This document shows, one piece after another, positions 34,190-42,007 of a stretch of DNA of 64,000 nucleotides (positions within the stretch are counted from its first letter, which is position 1; each line of letters opens with the position of its first letter). The DNA lies in NCBI GenBank assembly GCA_947499555.1, contig CANMOU010000004.1, forward strand, positions 1 to 64,000. Direction: 5' to 3'. The notes beneath the pieces are model-generated. The model was not told where the DNA came from. It made no database searches and saw only the letters and a list, made by a program, of their open reading frames with translations. This DNA is from an uncultured Roseovarius sp. (GTDB lineage: Bacteria > Pseudomonadota > Alphaproteobacteria > Rhodobacterales > Rhodobacteraceae). The position numbers were made by a program, and so were the translations under genes.

Positions 34190-34420
34190 CTGAGCTGCCA
34201 GCACATAGCCGGTCCAACACCAACTCGAAGAGCGCGCTGGCTGTAAAGCCTGGGTGAGGGCGTGCGTCGATTGGCAGGTTTTATCTGTGAGAAATCGAAC
34301 GCCCAGATACCCGAAAGTCCTCTTATTTTTATGAAACTTGACAGTAGTTTCGGCAAAACCTGCCGGGATTTGCCATGTGCCGAAGAATGACCTTGGAGCT
34401 GTCACAGGATTTTCACAACT

Positions 34421-34530
34421 TGTTCATTGGGATGTCGTGTTCATAGGCGACACATGAACCTGTTAATTGTCCCCAGTTTTTGAAGTTATTTCAGCACCAA
34501 ACAGAGCGGCCCCTCGGGGTCGCTCGTTTT
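34421..34530 (+). ncRNA. Candidate small RNA ending in a strong terminator
   Basis: A perfect-looking intrinsic terminator (34502-34528) stands 340 bp after the last stop and 104 bp before tetR, so some RNA must end here. The preceding 80 bp contain three copies of a TGTTCAT/ATGAACA element (34421-34427, 34438-34444, and inverted GTTCAT/ATGAAC at 34439-34459) but no open frame of note. The 5' end is not determined and no promoter is convincing. I recognise no known RNA family. Confidence 0.3.
34502..34528 (+). terminator. Orphan intrinsic terminator
   Basis: GAGCGGCCCC (34502-34511) pairs with GGGGTCGCTC (34514-34523) with one mismatch, and GTTTT follows. It belongs either to a small RNA or to the 47-residue protein transcript. 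Confidence 0.8.
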
Positions 34531-34608
34531 ACTTTGGCAGCTCTTGATAACGTCGTCATGCGCTGACGTGACCAATTGACCGTCTTTGGCCGATGATCTT
34601 GAAATGGC

Positions 34609-34626
34609 ACATACGCAAAAGTATGT
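34609..34626 (+). promoter_or_regulatory. Probable autoregulatory operator of tetR
   Basis: A perfect inverted repeat, ACATAC-GCAAAA-GTATGT, ends 7 bp before the tetR start codon. It follows a possible promoter, TTGACC (34576-34581) with TGAAAT about 18 bp on. The position is typical for a TetR operator that represses its own gene. Confidence 0.5.
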
Positions 34627-34633
34627 CTGACCA

Positions 34634-35170
34634 ATGCAACGTGCCTCATCACGACTTGGACCTAAGGACTGGCTCAAAGCTGGTGCCAAAGCTTTGGCCA
34701 GTGACGGCCCTGATGCGCTAAAAGCAGAGCCACTGGCCGTGCGCCTCAAGGTTTCGAAAGGGTCATTCTACTGGCACTTCCGTGACGTTCCCGCCTTTCA
34801 GAAATCGCTTCTGGAAGAATGGGAGGTCAACGCTCTCACGCAAAGCGGGAACGCGCGCGGGGCGATGGAGAACCCGGTCACGACGTTGCGGTCATTGGCC
34901 CAGGCGTTTGCCACGCTCGACAAATTCGAACTGGCCGTGCGCAGTTGGGCCAATAGCCACAAAGGCGCGCGTCGGTCGGTGGAAAGGGTAGACGCAACCA
35001 GACTTGGCTTTTTGCAGGACGCGCTCACTGAGATTGGTATTGAGAACCCTGAAATGTCGCAGATTATCTATGCGGCCGCCATCGGAATGAACGGCATTGG
35101 CAAACAGGCCCCGAAAGACAGCGCCGCGGCCATTGGATCGCTTGTCGACCTGGTTCTGGCGCTTCGGTGA
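34634..35170 (+). CDS. TetR-family transcriptional regulator
   Basis: A 178-residue TetR/AcrR-type repressor. The N-terminal helix-turn-helix covers about residues 12-58 (WLKAGAKALASDG, LAVRLKVSKGSFYWHFRDV); the rest is the ligand-binding domain with no recognisable effector motif. There is no conventional Shine-Dalgarno, and the upstream inverted repeat ends 7 bp before the ATG, so the transcript may be nearly leaderless. It overlaps the META gene start by one base (TGATG), implying one operon in which the META protein is the only other product. Confidence 0.92.
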   Translation: MQRASSRLGPKDWLKAGAKALASDGPDALKAEPLAVRLKVSKGSFYWHFRDVPAFQKSLLEEWEVNALTQSGNARGAMENPVTTLRSLAQAFATLDKFELAVRSWANSHKGARRSVERVDATRLGFLQDALTEIGIENPEMSQIIYAAAIGMNGIGKQAPKDSAAAIGSLVDLVLALR

Positions 35171-35565
35171 TGCTACGCGCGGCTCTTGCGTTTCCGCTGT
35201 TGGCTGGCCTGTTTCAGTGCGCAGGAGATGAAACCCTGTCCGGATATGGTGCATCAGATGCGACCTGGAAGTTAGTTGAGATCAATGGCGAGACCTTTGC
35301 GGCAGACGCCACATTGCAGTTTCCCGAAGAGGGGAAGCTGACAGGCCAAGGACCTTGCAACAGTTTCTTTGGCACCCAAGGCGAACCCTATCCCTGGTTC
35401 AAGGCGGAAAACATCGGTGCAACCCGCCGCGCCTGTCCGGAATTGGCCGCCGAAACCCTGATGCTGCAAAGCCTTGAGAAGATGACACTTGTCGAGGTCA
35501 CCGCCAATGTCCTGCTGCTGACCAATGATGCAGGCGAGCAAATGGTGTTTGAGGCGCTGCCCTAA
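35170..35565 (+). CDS. META-domain (HslJ-like) exported protein
   Basis: A 131-residue protein of the META/HslJ group, with an N-terminal hydrophobic stretch (residues 2-16) that is a possible signal peptide. The lipobox-like LFQC is not canonical because of Gln before Cys, so lipidation is doubtful. The META domain shows [21 protein letters not shown] and the late [15 protein letters not shown] block; the family includes HslJ heat-shock protein and exported proteins linked to stress resistance. It is coupled to the preceding tetR by a 1-bp stop/start overlap and overlaps the convergent recO end by 4 bp. Confidence 0.85.
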   Translation: MLRAALAFPLLAGLFQCAGDETLSGYGASDATWKLVEINGETFAADATLQFPEEGKLTGQGPCNSFFGTQGEPYPWFKAENIGATRRACPELAAETLMLQSLEKMTLVEVTANVLLLTNDAGEQMVFEALP

Positions 35566-36299
35566 CCAGCAGAGACCTGCGCAGCGAAGCGCGCAACGAA
35601 ACGAGTGCGCGCCTCAGGCAAGGGTGTGTGCCCGATCTCTGGTGCAAGCGCGTTGGCCAGGAAGTATCCGGTCACTTCAAGCGCCTGCAGGATTTCCGCA
35701 TCATCGGCCGGGCTTTGCCCCCGAAGACACGGCGGCAGCGGCAGAAGGCGATCGGCCCATTCTCCGGCTCCTTCGGCAGACACGGCTCTGCCGGTCTTGG
35801 GAGATACATAAACCAGATCCGTCGCCCCGTTGCCCAACACCGCGCATTCCGTCAGATCAAGACCGAAACCCATCTCTTCAAGCAGTGCCACCTCCCATCT
35901 GAGATAGGCCAGCGGCCAGACATCGCTTTGCCCCAGAAGGTCCAGAAGCTGCTCTGATCTGCGATAGAGAGACGCGTGCGCCTCGCGTTCGGGCAGGCAG
36001 AAAAGCAAAAGCGCAGTCACGGCATTCAGCCCCGCCAGAGACAGCCTGTTGCCCATCACCGATGCGGCCCGTGAGCGCATCAGCTCGGCCTGAAAGGTCC
36101 CAATGTGATCCTCCAGCCGCGCGCGCCAGCTGACGTCAAGCTGTGCGCCGGGTTGCAGAACCGGTGCCATTTTGCGAGAGGCCCCGCCACGCACAACGCC
36201 GGCATGCCGGCCATGATCAGGCGTGAAGACTTCTATGATTGCACTGCTCTCACCGTGGCGGCGGCTGCTGAGCAAGATACCCTGATCACGCCACTCCAT
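35562..36299 (-). CDS. recO: DNA repair protein RecO
   Basis: A 245-residue recombination mediator that works with RecF and RecR to load RecA on gapped DNA. The N-terminal OB-fold starts [20 protein letters not shown], and the helical domain includes [20 protein letters not shown]. The four-cysteine zinc finger present in some RecO proteins is reduced here; I see ECAVL and PPCLRG cysteines only. It is the last gene of the era-DUF1491-recO group, 5 bp after DUF1491. Confidence 0.93.
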   Translation of the reverse strand: MEWRDQGILLSSRRHGESSAIIEVFTPDHGRHAGVVRGGASRKMAPVLQPGAQLDVSWRARLEDHIGTFQAELMRSRAASVMGNRLSLAGLNAVTALLLFCLPEREAHASLYRRSEQLLDLLGQSDVWPLAYLRWEVALLEEMGFGLDLTECAVLGNGATDLVYVSPKTGRAVSAEGAGEWADRLLPLPPCLRGQSPADDAEILQALEVTGYFLANALAPEIGHTPLPEARTRFVARFAAQVSAG

Positions 36300-36304
36300 G
36301 CTGC

Positions 36305-36637
36305 CTAATCCGCGAGACCCGGCTCATCGAGAAGATGCCGACCAGAACGGTCCTCAACCTCGATCACCCAAAGATCAGGGTCAAACCCCTGCTGCCGGGC
36401 GACGGCCGCGTCTACATCGGCCTCGGGCCCCTCTGACAGGACATCCCACCGGCGCGCACCACTCATAAGATCAAACCCGCGCTGGAACGCCTTGGCCTGA
36501 CCATCCAATGTATTGAGCTTCACGATCACGGCCCCGGCTGTGTCATCCCCGTGTCTGACGACGAAACCGGGGATTTCCAGCAGCTTCAGACGCTGCAAAT
36601 AGGCGTGCACCCAGAATTCGGCCGTCAGCCTGCTCAC
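36305..36637 (-). CDS. DUF1491-family protein
   Basis: A 110-residue soluble protein of the DUF1491 family, starting [20 protein letters not shown] and containing [14 protein letters not shown] and the ending [20 protein letters not shown]. Members are found in alphaproteobacteria between era and recO, as here. It overlaps era by 4 bp (translational coupling). No biochemical function is established; a link to ribosome or repair functions is guilt by association. Confidence 0.88.
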   Translation of the reverse strand: MSRLTAEFWVHAYLQRLKLLEIPGFVVRHGDDTAGAVIVKLNTLDGQAKAFQRGFDLMSGARRWDVLSEGPEADVDAAVARQQGFDPDLWVIEVEDRSGRHLLDEPGLAD

Positions 36638-37542
36638 GCGTTGCCATCCTTGAAATCAAGACCCATCTCCGAATACCGTTCGGCCTCTTCAAGCCAGCCG
36701 GGGCGCACTTTGACCTGTGTGAAGAGATGCACGCGGCGGCCGAGGAATTCCTCCAGCTCCACGCGCGCGGCTTGGCTCACCGCCTTGATCGTCTCGCCTT
36801 TCTTGCCAAGAACGATGCCCTTATGGCCGTCACGCGTGACATAGATGATCTGGTCGATTTTGGCCGACCCATCCTTGCGCTCTTCCCAGGCCTCGGTTTC
36901 GACCGTGAGCTGATACGGCAGTTCCTGATGCAGGCGCAGGGTCAGCTTTTCACGCGTGATCTCGGCTGCGATCATGCGCATCGGCAGATCGGCGATCTGG
37001 TCTTCGGGATAAAGCCATGGTCCCTCGGGAAGCTCTTTTGCAAGCCACTGGCGCAGATCGTTGACGCCATGCCCTTTTTCCGCGGATATCATGAAGGTCT
37101 CGGCAAAGCTGTGCCGTTCGTTGAGGTCCTTGGCCAGGCCCAAAAGCGCTTCTGATTTGACCTTGTCGATCTTGTTGATGGCCAGCGCGACCCGCCGCCC
37201 CGACGGCATCTTGTCCAGCCCATCCAGGATACGTTCTACGCCTTCGGTCACACCGCGATGCGCCTCAATCAGAAGGACCACCAGATCCGCATCCGCCGCC
37301 CCACCCCAGGCCGCCGCAACCATCGCACGATCCAGTCTGCGGCGCGGTGCAAAAAGGCCGGGCGTATCCACAAAGACAAGCTGCGCCTCGCCCTCGATCG
37401 CCACCCCGCGAATGCGCGCTCGTGTGGTCTGCACCTTATGGGTCACGATGCTGACCTTCGCGCCCACCATACGGTTCAAGAGCGTGGATTTGCCTGCGTT
37501 GGGTTCTCCGATCAGGGCGATAAAACCGGCGCGTGTGGTCAT
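36634..37542 (-). CDS. era: Ribosome-assembly GTPase Era
   Basis: A 302-residue GTPase that acts in 30S ribosome maturation. G1 is GEPNAGKST (residues 12-20), G3 is DTPGLF, and G4 is NKID; the C-terminal KH RNA-binding domain contains GHKGIVLGKKGETIK. Its usual neighbour rnc lies about 11 kb away in the same direction; this gene begins right after a promoter-like sequence and leads era-DUF1491-recO. Confidence 0.97.
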   Translation of the reverse strand: MTTRAGFIALIGEPNAGKSTLLNRMVGAKVSIVTHKVQTTRARIRGVAIEGEAQLVFVDTPGLFAPRRRLDRAMVAAAWGGAADADLVVLLIEAHRGVTEGVERILDGLDKMPSGRRVALAINKIDKVKSEALLGLAKDLNERHSFAETFMISAEKGHGVNDLRQWLAKELPEGPWLYPEDQIADLPMRMIAAEITREKLTLRLHQELPYQLTVETEAWEERKDGSAKIDQIIYVTRDGHKGIVLGKKGETIKAVSQAARVELEEFLGRRVHLFTQVKVRPGWLEEAERYSEMGLDFKDGNA

Positions 37543-37563
37543 AAGTTGCTTTCTTTTTCTGGC

Positions 37564-37592
37564 AATATCTGCCCTACCCCATCACTGGTCAA
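37564..37592 (-). promoter_or_regulatory. Probable era promoter
   Basis: On the minus strand TTGACC (37587-37592) and GATATT (37564-37569) with a 17-bp spacer, 21 bp before era. It would give the era group its own transcription although it is separated from the rnc operon. Confidence 0.55.
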
Positions 37593-37607
37593 AGCGCCAG
37601 AACCGTC

Positions 37608-38618
37608 TTAGAAGACGGCGTGCTCGCCCAGGTCAACCTCCAACTCACCCCGAGCGAGACGACGATAATGCTCTGCAAGGGTGTCTGCACCGAACTCTGG
37701 AGTCAAACTGGCGTCATAAGCCCCTAAAGCGTCGTCCCAAACCAGCATGGATTCGGTTGCATAGTAATGTCCAATCCGGGCCAGTTCAGCTTTGTCTCTG
37801 GCCTTTTGGCTGAACATGCCGACAGCCTGCAAAAGCCCGATGACGCCGCTCAGCACGGCAACCGGAACGCGGCGAACCTTCGGCTCTTGCCCCAAAGCCT
37901 CAAAAAGCAACGTGCCCTGCTCCAGCGGTGTCAGCGCGGGCCCTGGCCCGCCCACCGGCAAAATCCGGTTCCGGCACGCAGGCTCTGCCAGGCAGCGCAG
38001 GATGAACTGGGCAAGGTCGGTATCACTAATGGGCTTGCAGGCGGTCAGCGAACCATCACCAAAGACAAGAAACTTTTTGCCCGCCTGCACGCGGCGCAAC
38101 TGGCCGGAGAGCGATTTGAAGAATGCTGTTGGACGGACAATCGAATAGCGCAGGCCCGAGGCGATCAACTCAGTCTCGAAGGCAAGCTTGGCCTTTTGAA
38201 ACGCGAGCTTGGGCCGCTGCACGCAGATGGCCGAAAGCAGGACGAAATGATCGACGCTTTGAGCCTTGCAGGCACCAAGCACCTTGCTGTTGATCCCGTA
38301 ATCCACCGCCCAGGCGTCTTCGGGGGCACCGCTGCGCGAGGCAAGACAGCTGACGACATGGCTTATGCCCTCGACTGCCTCCTGCCAGAAGGCATCTGAA
38401 GCCATGTCCCCGATCCGCAGGCTTAGCCTTGGATGATCAAAGCCCAGCTCGGCCCTTGGCGCGCGGCGCAGAACACATGTGACATCAAGACCCGCTTCAA
38501 GCAAAGTCTTGAGAACAGCCCGGCCAATCGTTCCCGTTGCCCCCAGCAAAAGAACCGGACCTGGCGGCGTCCCAGGATCCGGGGGCACTGCTTGATCATA
38601 GGCTGGATCAGCGGACAT
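37608..38618 (-). CDS. bciA: Divinyl chlorophyllide 8-vinyl-reductase, BciA type
   Basis: A 336-residue NAD(P)-binding protein. The Rossmann motif is GATGTIGRAV, with RLRVVRR-like segment after it, and the C-terminus ARIGHYYATESMLVWD, then EFGADTLAEHYRRLARGE and ending in DLGEHAVF matches BciA of phototrophic proteobacteria, which reduces the C8-vinyl group of divinyl (bacterio)chlorophyllide. ATG 38618 follows GGAG. The gene lies between era and a methyltransferase-like gene, outside any photosynthesis cluster in this window. If correctly assigned, the host makes bacteriochlorophyll; a broader NAD-dependent epimerase role cannot be excluded. Confidence 0.8.
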   Translation of the reverse strand: MSADPAYDQAVPPDPGTPPGPVLLLGATGTIGRAVLKTLLEAGLDVTCVLRRAPRAELGFDHPRLSLRIGDMASDAFWQEAVEGISHVVSCLASRSGAPEDAWAVDYGINSKVLGACKAQSVDHFVLLSAICVQRPKLAFQKAKLAFETELIASGLRYSIVRPTAFFKSLSGQLRRVQAGKKFLVFGDGSLTACKPISDTDLAQFILRCLAEPACRNRILPVGGPGPALTPLEQGTLLFEALGQEPKVRRVPVAVLSGVIGLLQAVGMFSQKARDKAELARIGHYYATESMLVWDDALGAYDASLTPEFGADTLAEHYRRLARGELEVDLGEHAVF

Positions 38619-38684
38619 CGCAGATGTGCTCCTTTGCAGGCACAAGTCTAATCACAGCCTCTGCGGTCGGCCAAGCGCCCCGGA

Positions 38685-39557
38685 TCAGGCAACCGGTGAC
38701 TGCGCCCAGTCGGACACGTCGGTGACCTCATCCTTGGGGCGGGCGAGGAAGACCTGCGCATGAAAATAGCCGGTATCTTCGTAGCCTGACGTGTCGTGCC
38801 CGCGTGCAGATGCATTGGCGATCGCACGTGCTTGCTCATCCTCGCTTGAGAAACGCCGGTGGCGGAAAGGGGGCATGTCAAGCGCAACCACGTCATACGC
38901 ATGCTCTTTCATCAGATCCAAGGCCTGCGCCGTGTCATTGCCGCGGATGGGTGCAGTGGCGATCCACGGGCGACGTGACCGAGTGGCCTCAAGCAATTTT
39001 TCCAAAGCGCCCGGCAGCATATGCGCCACGCTTCCGCATTCAACGATCAGGTCGGTCTTCGAAAGCCACGCTGCAAGCGCGTCGCTCGGCGGGTCATCCT
39101 GCAGGTTCTCGGCAAACGCGTCATCGTAAATGCCAACCTCCCTGCCGTAGTCCAGCGCTCGACCGGCTATATCGACCCCGGCGTAGCAGTCATTCTGACC
39201 GGTGCGAACATGCCCCGAAAGCCAGTCGCGATCCTTCGCGATCACCGCCTCGGTCAGGGCATCGTCAAACCACGGCTCGACATAGCGCGCCAACACATCC
39301 TCAAGCGTGATATCAAACCGCATCAACTGAGGCGCAATCCCGTATCCGCTCGCAAAATCTAGCACCTGTGCCGTTTCGATCCCCCGCATGCGTTTCAATT
39401 CCGACAGAACCGCGCGGAAAGCCGTGGTCGCAAAATGTGCCGTACCAAAGCCCGCATGGTGCATCGCGCGGTAATAAGACCGACAATCGGGCAAATCATA
39501 TATATCGTCGTAGATGGTGACGATCTTCTGGCCCGGGGCCCCTTCATTCTCAATCAT
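38685..39557 (-). CDS. Class I SAM methyltransferase-like protein
   Basis: A 290-residue protein with a Rossmann-type core: AQVLDFASGYGIAPQLM is a motif I-like glycine-poor sequence at about residue 60, and TDLIVECGSVAHMLPGALEKL resembles motif IV. Strict GxGxG is not conserved (DFASGYGI), so catalysis or SAM use is uncertain. I recognise no substrate family. ATG 39557 is chosen from AAGGAAAGAG upstream; the frame remains open upstream. It lies 66 bp before bciA on the same strand, a possible shared transcript. Confidence 0.65.
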   Translation of the reverse strand: MIENEGAPGQKIVTIYDDIYDLPDCRSYYRAMHHAGFGTAHFATTAFRAVLSELKRMRGIETAQVLDFASGYGIAPQLMRFDITLEDVLARYVEPWFDDALTEAVIAKDRDWLSGHVRTGQNDCYAGVDIAGRALDYGREVGIYDDAFAENLQDDPPSDALAAWLSKTDLIVECGSVAHMLPGALEKLLEATRSRRPWIATAPIRGNDTAQALDLMKEHAYDVVALDMPPFRHRRFSSEDEQARAIANASARGHDTSGYEDTGYFHAQVFLARPKDEVTDVSDWAQSPVA

Positions 39558-39819
39558 GACTGTCGCTCTTTCCTTCGTCTGCGCAAGAGCACAGAACCAC
39601 AATTTTGTCGGCCCAACAGACCCGTTTATCGCAGATAAGCAGCCCAAAAGGCCGATCAGCCCTCTGTTACACCCAAAAACACAGGCGTGACCATCTCCAT
39701 CCAATCTGAAACATTGTTTCGAACGATCTTCGTTTCGTGACGGCTCGTGCGCAGGAATTCCTTGTCAGCCAATCGTTTTCTTGACCAGTATGGGATCAAC
39801 TGAGGAGAAGGACACGATC

Positions 39820-40869
39820 ATGGCGCAAGCCACAACAAATCCGCAAGCCGATGCCTCCAAAGTGATTATGGGCGCTCTGCTCGTCTGGGCCGCAGTCATC
39901 ATATACGCCTCGTCAAATTCCATCGTTTCCTTGCTGGCCAATATCGGGCGCGAAAATCCCGTTATGGGCCGCAATGCCGTATCACTGTGCAATCTGCTTT
40001 TCCTCGGCTCCCTCATTTCGCTCGTTCCGATGGTCTTCATGTTCTGGAAAGACTGGACCCGGGAAAATCTGCGAAAACTGTCGCGCAAGGATTGGGGGAT
40101 TCTTACGCTGTCTGCGGTGCTGTCCTCTGCCCTGACGCCTGCGCTTTTTTTCATCGCACTTGATTACACGACGGTGACAAATGTCGTCCTGATTGGTCGA
40201 ATTGAGCCGCCGCTCTTCCTTCTCGCGACGGTGCTTATTCTGGGCGAAAAGCTTGATCCCTGGGCGATGGCTGCAGGCTTTGTGGCGCTTTTCGGGGCGG
40301 TGGTTATTTTCTTGATGAATGGCGCAGCGATCGAATTTGGCAAAGGAGAGGTCGCAACAATCTTTGCAACATTGTCCTTTATCGCATCCACAATTGTTAC
40401 GCGATTGGGCCTACGCGGTGTGCCACTGGGCATTTTCTCGATCTACCGCACGGTGCTGGGAACGATCATCTACTATTTCCTGGCGCTTTATCTCTACGGG
40501 CCCAATCACTTCCAGGATCTGTTCCAGCCCATCGTCCTGAAATGGGTCTGGGTTTATGCGATCATCGTGATTATCGTCGGCCAGTTCTCTTGGAATATCG
40601 GCCTGAAACATGCGCGTTCTGGCGACGTATCTCTGGCGACGTCCTTTTCGCCGGTGGCGGCGCTCTTAATCGCGATGGTGCTGCTGGGCGAAGATCCTGG
40701 CCCCGGTCTTATTCCAGGTGGTCTGATTATCCTTTCGGCGATTGCCATCGGCCAGTTTGGACGCCTGCGCGCCAAAGCCGCCGAAAAACGCGCCGAAGAA
40801 GAACGCCGCAAGAACGATATGGACAAAGCGATGGAGGCCGAAGGCCGCGTCAACTTCAAGGGTGCATAA
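39820..40869 (+). CDS. EamA-family transporter, first of a tandem pair
   Basis: A 349-residue membrane protein with about ten hydrophobic segments and the two EamA (DMT superfamily) halves. Landmarks are MGALLVWAAVIIYASSNSIV, the GRIEPPLF motif between helices and RHARSGDVSLATSFSP-like KHARSGDVSLATSFSP in the second half. A charged cytoplasmic tail ends MEAEGRVNFKGA. EamA proteins export or import small metabolites and amino acids; the substrate is unknown. ATG 39820 follows GAGGAGAAGG with ideal spacing. The next gene is a close paralogue, in tandem, 76 bp later. Confidence 0.92.
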   Translation: MAQATTNPQADASKVIMGALLVWAAVIIYASSNSIVSLLANIGRENPVMGRNAVSLCNLLFLGSLISLVPMVFMFWKDWTRENLRKLSRKDWGILTLSAVLSSALTPALFFIALDYTTVTNVVLIGRIEPPLFLLATVLILGEKLDPWAMAAGFVALFGAVVIFLMNGAAIEFGKGEVATIFATLSFIASTIVTRLGLRGVPLGIFSIYRTVLGTIIYYFLALYLYGPNHFQDLFQPIVLKWVWVYAIIVIIVGQFSWNIGLKHARSGDVSLATSFSPVAALLIAMVLLGEDPGPGLIPGGLIILSAIAIGQFGRLRAKAAEKRAEEERRKNDMDKAMEAEGRVNFKGA

Positions 40870-40945
40870 AAAAACTTCGACCGCGAATATTTCACTAGGC
40901 TCATACGTATGACTTCCGAAAACACTAATTATCGGGACAAATACA

Positions 40946-42001
40946 GTGAGCCTAGCAAGCACAAATTCTGAATCTCAACACTCCAAAGCCGTTATGGGCG
41001 CCCTGCTGGTCTGGGCGGCCGTTGTTATCTACGCATCTTCTAATTCCATCGTATCCGCCCTGGCCGAGATCGGCTGGCAAAACAAGATCGCCGGACGCAA
41101 CGCTATTTCCTTCTGCAACCTGCTTTTCCTCGGCTCGCTCATTTCGCTCGTGCCCATGACCTTCATGTTTCGCAAAGATTGGACACGGGAAAAAGTGCGC
41201 GCACTTCGGCGCAAAGACTGGATCATCCTGACAATTTCTGCCGGTCTTTCCTCGGCCTTGACACCCTACCTTTTCTTCATCGCGCTGGATGCGACCACAG
41301 TCACCAACGTGGTTCTGGTCGGCCGGATTGAGCCGCCGCTTTTCCTTATCGCCTCGGCTTTGCTCTTGAAGGAAAAGCTCGACTGGTGGGCGCTTGCCGG
41401 TGGATTGATTGCGCTTTGCGGGGCGGTGGTCATCTTTCTGATGAACAGTGCGGGTGAGGGGTTCACCTTGGGCAAAGGTGAGATTGCCACCGTATTTGCG
41501 ACCCTGTCTTTCATCGCCTCGACCCTGATCACGCGAGTGGGACTTCAAGGTATTCCGCTTGGCATCTTCTCGATCTACCGCTCGGTTTTGGGCACGATCA
41601 TCTTCTATTTTCTCGGCCTATACCTCTACGGTCCCAACCATTTTCAAGACCTCTTGGAACCCATCGTGCTGAAATGGGTCTGGGTCTACGCCGTCATCGT
41701 AATCCTGTGCGGTCAACTGGCCTGGAATTTGGGGATGAAACATGCCCGCTCGGGTGATGTGTCGCTAGCGACATCCTTTTCACCCATCGCGGCGCTGGTC
41801 TTGGCGATGATCATTCTTGGCGAAGACCCCGGCCCCGGTCTCATTCCCGGCGGTTTGATCATCCTCTCGGCGATCGCGATTGGCCAATACGGACGCCTGC
41901 GTACCAAGACGCTAGAAAAACGTGCCGAGGCTGAGCGTCAGAAGCGCGACATGGACGAGGCCATGGAAGCCGAAGGGCACCTGAACTTCAAAGGAGCATA
42001 A
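40946..42001 (+). CDS. EamA-family transporter, second of a tandem pair
   Basis: A 351-residue paralogue of the preceding transporter, roughly three quarters identical by eye, including GRIEPPLFL, KHARSGDVSLATSFSP and the same charged tail (MEAEGHLNFKGA). It starts with GTG at 40946, which gives an N-terminus (MSLASTNSESQHSKAVMGAL) aligned with its neighbour; the Shine-Dalgarno is weak. The pair is an obvious tandem gene duplication whose products may form homo- or heterodimers or have separate substrates. It is convergent with the ABC exporter, only 6 bp apart. Confidence 0.9.
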   Translation: MSLASTNSESQHSKAVMGALLVWAAVVIYASSNSIVSALAEIGWQNKIAGRNAISFCNLLFLGSLISLVPMTFMFRKDWTREKVRALRRKDWIILTISAGLSSALTPYLFFIALDATTVTNVVLVGRIEPPLFLIASALLLKEKLDWWALAGGLIALCGAVVIFLMNSAGEGFTLGKGEIATVFATLSFIASTLITRVGLQGIPLGIFSIYRSVLGTIIFYFLGLYLYGPNHFQDLLEPIVLKWVWVYAVIVILCGQLAWNLGMKHARSGDVSLATSFSPIAALVLAMIILGEDPGPGLIPGGLIILSAIAIGQYGRLRTKTLEKRAEAERQKRDMDEAMEAEGHLNFKGA

Positions 42002-42007
42002 GAGAGC

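Noticed and set aside
33974-34405. 143-residue minus-strand frame containing AAQMAAQMAAQ
   Set aside because: Covers the better-supported 47-residue plus-strand gene and a small tandem duplication; no Shine-Dalgarno or domain.
39708-39720. GAAAC-ATT-GTTTC palindrome before the first EamA gene
   Set aside because: Short perfect dyad 100 bp before the start; too small and without a promoter context to report as a site.
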